A DNA stretch of 8,310 bases from an uncultured Planctomycetaceae bacterium. GTDB taxonomy: Bacteria; Planctomycetota; Planctomycetia; Pirellulales; UBA1268. The translations under genes were made by a program, and so were the position numbers. The notes under the pieces were generated by a model that ran no database searches, was not told the DNA's origin, and saw only the letters and a list, made by a program, of their open reading frames with translations. The stretch covers positions 1 through 8,310 of the forward strand of contig CALAZQ010000609.1 of NCBI GenBank assembly GCA_937926325.1. Reading direction: 5' to 3'. Shown here piece by piece: positions 5,947-8,310 of this stretch (the stretch's first letter is position 1; every line of letters starts with the position of its first letter).

Positions 5947-6891
5947 ATGATCCTCGAAATTCAGCACGAAACCACGCTGACCTACTCTGATCCGATCCGC
6001 GAGTGGCTCTGTGAACTGCGGATGGAGCCGACGAGTGACAGCCAGCAGAGTTGTCACTCGTTCCAGCTCAACGTCAGCCAGCCCGCGACCATCCATCGCT
6101 ATGCCGACGGCTTCGGCAACCGGGTGCACCACTTCAACCTGCTGGAGCCGCAGCAGACGATTCGCCTACTGGCCGCCAGCATCGTCGAGACCGTGGATGC
6201 GGGCATCGGGCCGATGGCCAGCCAGACCGTGTTCCCGATCGACCCCGACAGCCTGCCGCTGGAGGCGCTTGAGTATCTGCCGCTGCGGGGGCCGGTACGC
6301 TCGACGCCGCTGCTCGAGCCGCACCTTGCTCAACTGCAGCCGGCGGCTGGCTTTCGAGTCGGCATGTGGGTCTGCCAGGTGGCCGAGTACATCCGGGGCC
6401 GCTTCGAATATGCCCGTGATGTGACCGACTCCACCTCTCCGATCGACCATCTGCTGGAACAGGGCATGGGTGTCTGTCAGGACTTCACCCATCTGATGAT
6501 CGCCCTGCTGCGACTCAGCGGCGTGCCGGCCCGGTATGTCAGCGGCTATATCCACCGTGAGAACCATGACTCGCAGAGCCATGCCTGGTGCGAGGTCTGG
6601 CTACCCGACCTTGGCTGGTCAGGCTTCGACCCGACCAATGGCTGTCCGATCAACAACCACTTTGCCAAGACGGCAGTCGGCCGGGACTTTACCGACGTGC
6701 CGCCCAACAAGGGCATCTTCCGGGGCAGTGGCACGGAGCGGGTCGATGTCCGGGTGGCGACCCGGATGCTTGAGCGGCTGCCCTCGATCGCCTGGCACGA
6801 CCAGCTGCCCCCGCTCGATGTGCCGGTGCGGTCGGTGCTGCGGGCAGCCCCGGCAGATGATCTGCTGGCGGCGGAACAGCAGCAGCAATAG
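5947..6891 (+). CDS. Transglutaminase-like cysteine peptidase
   Basis: A 314-residue protein with a bacterial transglutaminase-like N-terminal region (about residues 2-85) and a transglutaminase core (about 135-235). The Cys-His-Asp triad is complete: C177 in GMGVCQDFTH, H212 in SHAWCEVW and D228 in GFDPTNG. Bacterial members with this architecture are generally thought to act as peptidases or amidases rather than protein cross-linkers. No signal peptide is present, so it is likely cytoplasmic. It follows alpha-E after 51 bases in the same direction and is the last gene of the operon. This company argues for a role in processing whatever product the ATP-grasp protein makes. The ribosome binding site is weak (GGAA at 5935-5938, 8 bases before ATG). 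The last four residues are all glutamine (AAEQQQQ), a possible amide-donor substrate for the enzyme itself, though that is speculation. The gene ends 22 bases from the convergent kinase gene. Confidence 0.93.
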   Translation: MILEIQHETTLTYSDPIREWLCELRMEPTSDSQQSCHSFQLNVSQPATIHRYADGFGNRVHHFNLLEPQQTIRLLAASIVETVDAGIGPMASQTVFPIDPDSLPLEALEYLPLRGPVRSTPLLEPHLAQLQPAAGFRVGMWVCQVAEYIRGRFEYARDVTDSTSPIDHLLEQGMGVCQDFTHLMIALLRLSGVPARYVSGYIHRENHDSQSHAWCEVWLPDLGWSGFDPTNGCPINNHFAKTAVGRDFTDVPPNKGIFRGSGTERVDVRVATRMLERLPSIAWHDQLPPLDVPVRSVLRAAPADDLLAAEQQQQ

Positions 6892-6913
6892 CGGCCCCGG
6901 GACAACTCATTCG

Positions 6914-7564
6914 TCAGCTGGCCAGCCGGGGGGGCAGCCTGATTTCGATCACCGTTCCCTGTCCCGGGCTGCTGACCACGGTGGCGGTGCCGCGGAGGAG
7001 CGCAGCCCGCTGCTTGATGCCCTCCAGCCCGAAATGCTGCGGCGGGATCGCCGCCGGATCGAAGCCGCGGCCATCGTCCCTGATCTGCAACAGGATGCCG
7101 CCGTCTGGCTGCCGGGTCAGGCTGATGGTTGCCCGGCTGGCGTGGGCATGGCGTCTGATGTTGGTGAGCGATTCCTGAGCGATCCGAAAAAGGGTGGTTT
7201 CCCAATCGGCTGGCAGCCGCTCGCCTGACAGTTCAGCCGCAAACTCGACCAGGGGAATCTCCAGTCGGGCGTCGGCCACCAGCGTCTCAATCGCCGCCAC
7301 CAGGCCGAGCTCGTCGAGGGCTGGTGGCCGCAGGCCGGCGATCAGGTGCCGGGCCTCGGCGGTGGCTTCTCGCAGCAACCGCAGCACCTCGCTGAGACGG
7401 CTGTCGCTGCCCGCGCCTCCCGGCAGCCCCGCCTCATAGGTTTCGAGGTGCATGATCGCGGCTGAAAGGTACTGGGCCAAACCGTCATGAATTTCATAGG
7501 CGACAAGCTGCCGCTCCCGCTCCTGGCGGTCGAGCAGGGCTCGCAGCGTCTGTTCGCTGTTCAT
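6914..7564 (-). CDS. NarL/UhpB-type sensor histidine kinase, soluble and short
   Basis: A 216-residue histidine kinase of the HisKA_3 type, the class that partners NarL/LuxR-family response regulators. The dimerisation/phosphoacceptor region spans about residues 10-85, with phosphorylated H26 in AYEIHDGLAQ and the LRPPALDELGL motif at 78-88. The HATPase domain spans about 120-212, with N135 in SLTNIRRHA (N box), DDGRGF at 163-168 (G1) and HFGLEGIKQRA (G2). There is no transmembrane segment, PAS, GAF or other input domain, so it must be cytoplasmic and take its signal from another protein or a very short N terminus. No response regulator is in the window. It follows uvrB closely. ATG at 7564 is used here; GTG at 7579 would add five residues and overlap the uvrB stop by four bases. 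Neither has a clear Shine-Dalgarno. Confidence 0.88.
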   Translation of the reverse strand: MNSEQTLRALLDRQERERQLVAYEIHDGLAQYLSAAIMHLETYEAGLPGGAGSDSRLSEVLRLLREATAEARHLIAGLRPPALDELGLVAAIETLVADARLEIPLVEFAAELSGERLPADWETTLFRIAQESLTNIRRHAHASRATISLTRQPDGGILLQIRDDGRGFDPAAIPPQHFGLEGIKQRAALLRGTATVVSSPGQGTVIEIRLPPRLAS

Positions 7565-7575
7565 GGCGTTTGCTG

Positions 7576-8310
7576 TCACCGCTTGGGTTTGGGAATCCGG
7601 GACTGTCCCCCTCGCCGACGGCCGCGGCGGCCCCGGCCGCCGGATCCACGGCCGCCGCTGGCCGGAGCTCCGTCCCGCAGCCTGGCGATCTGATCACGGA
7701 TCTGGGCGGCGCGTTCGAAGTCGAGTTCGGCGGCCGCCTGGAGCATGTCGGCCTCGAGCTGCTCAAGCAACTCGGCCTGTTGCTGGGCCTTTTCCTCCGC
7801 GTTGCCCACGGCCGCCTGGGCTCGGGCCCGGGCCTGACTCTCAGCTTCGATTCCCGACCGGATTTCCTTGCGGATCGTTGCCGGCGTGATGCCGTGTTCG
7901 GCGTTGTAAGCCAGCTGCAGCTCCCGCCGCCGGGCCGTCTCGTCGATGGCCTGTTGCATCGACTCGGTGATGGTGTCGGCGTAGAGGATCACCCGGGCGT
8001 CGACGTTGCGGGCCGAGCGGCCAATCGTCTGCATCAGCGAGGTCTCGCTCCGCAGGAAGCCCTCCTTGTCGGCATCGAGAATTGCCACGAGAGACACTTC
8101 CGGCAGGTCGAGCCCCTCCCGGAGCAGGTTGACACCGACAAGCACATCGAAGTCACCAGCCCGCAGGTCGCGGAGCAGCTCCACCCGCTCGAAGGCGTCG
8201 AGCTCACTGTGCAGCCAGCGGCAGCGGACGTTCCGCTCCTGGAAATAATTCGAAAGATCCTCGGCCAGCTTTTTGGTGAGGGTGGTGGCCAGCACCCGAT
8301 GGCCGGCGGC
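7576..8310 (-). CDS. uvrB: UvrB, excinuclease ABC subunit B (C-terminal part, cut by window edge)
   Basis: The C-terminal ~244 residues of UvrB, the DNA-damage-verifying helicase-like subunit of nucleotide excision repair that hands lesions from UvrA to UvrC. The frame is open to the right edge, so the 5' part lies outside. Clear family signatures are [60 protein letters not shown] and QTIGRSARN (helicase motifs V and VI), then [17 protein letters not shown] domain, the UvrC-interacting coiled coil, follows with [14 protein letters not shown]. Beyond it is an extra basic Gly/Arg-rich tail of about 30 residues ([17 protein letters not shown]), ending IPKPKR. The tail length exceeds what is typical for UvrB, where the UVR domain usually ends the protein. 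The stop TGA (7576-7578) overlaps a possible GTG start of the kinase gene, suggesting one transcript. Identification is certain; the role of the tail is unknown. Confidence 0.97.
   Translation of the reverse strand, partial: AAGHRVLATTLTKKLAEDLSNYFQERNVRCRWLHSELDAFERVELLRDLRAGDFDVLVGVNLLREGLDLPEVSLVAILDADKEGFLRSETSLMQTIGRSARNVDARVILYADTITESMQQAIDETARRRELQLAYNAEHGITPATIRKEIRSGIEAESQARARAQAAVGNAEEKAQQQAELLEQLEADMLQAAAELDFERAAQIRDQIARLRDGAPASGGRGSGGRGRRGRRRGGQSRIPKPKR

Noticed and set aside
6895..6931. CCCCGG/CCGGGG inverted repeat plus the palindrome GCTGGCCAGC between the convergent transglutaminase and kinase genes, considered as a bidirectional terminator
   Set aside because: The stem is only six pairs around a 25-base loop, there is no T-tract on either strand, and most of it lies in the kinase coding end.
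6546..7205. Long open frames on both strands across the transglutaminase/kinase junction
   Set aside because: They span the ends of two convergent genes that both carry complete catalytic motifs in other frames.

Overview
The window is a GC-rich, densely coding piece of bacterial chromosome. It holds one tRNA, eight protein genes (one cut by the window edge) and no mobile element, CRISPR array or rRNA. The style suggests a member of the Planctomycetota, perhaps Pirellulales-like: an FHA-GAF-PP2C signalling protein, a small soluble histidine kinase behind uvrB, and mixed use of Shine-Dalgarno sites. This is an inference from gene content and composition; a proteobacterial origin cannot be excluded from sequence alone.

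Layout. A tRNA-Gln(CTG) lies on the minus strand at the left edge. Next, on the plus strand, come a 565-residue FHA-GAF-PP2C (RsbU/SpoIIE-type) phosphatase and a small unrecognised protein of 82 residues. Converging on the small gene with a 7-base gap is a minus-strand gene for Anbu, the proteasome-related 'ancestral beta subunit'. A 251-base divergent spacer separates Anbu from a plus-strand operon of three genes: a circularly permuted ATP-grasp protein (DUF404/407), an alpha-E protein (DUF403) and a transglutaminase-like cysteine peptidase. On the right, on the minus strand and convergent to that operon, is uvrB (3' part only), followed by a NarL/UhpB-type histidine kinase whose possible GTG start overlaps the uvrB stop.

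How the genes work together. The centre of interest is the Anbu / ATP-grasp / alpha-E / transglutaminase-like set. Comparative genomics has linked these families and predicted that they make, modify or remove a peptide-type product: ATP-grasp forms an amide or peptide bond, the transglutaminase-like enzyme cleaves or rearranges one, alpha-E is a helical partner, and Anbu is an N-terminal-nucleophile hydrolase. The substrate is, to my knowledge, not established. Here Anbu is divergent from the other three rather than part of their operon, and the operon leader carries competing inverted repeats, one arm of which ends just before the ribosome binding site. The flanking genes (phosphatase, tRNA, uvrB, kinase) show no sequence-visible link to this system.
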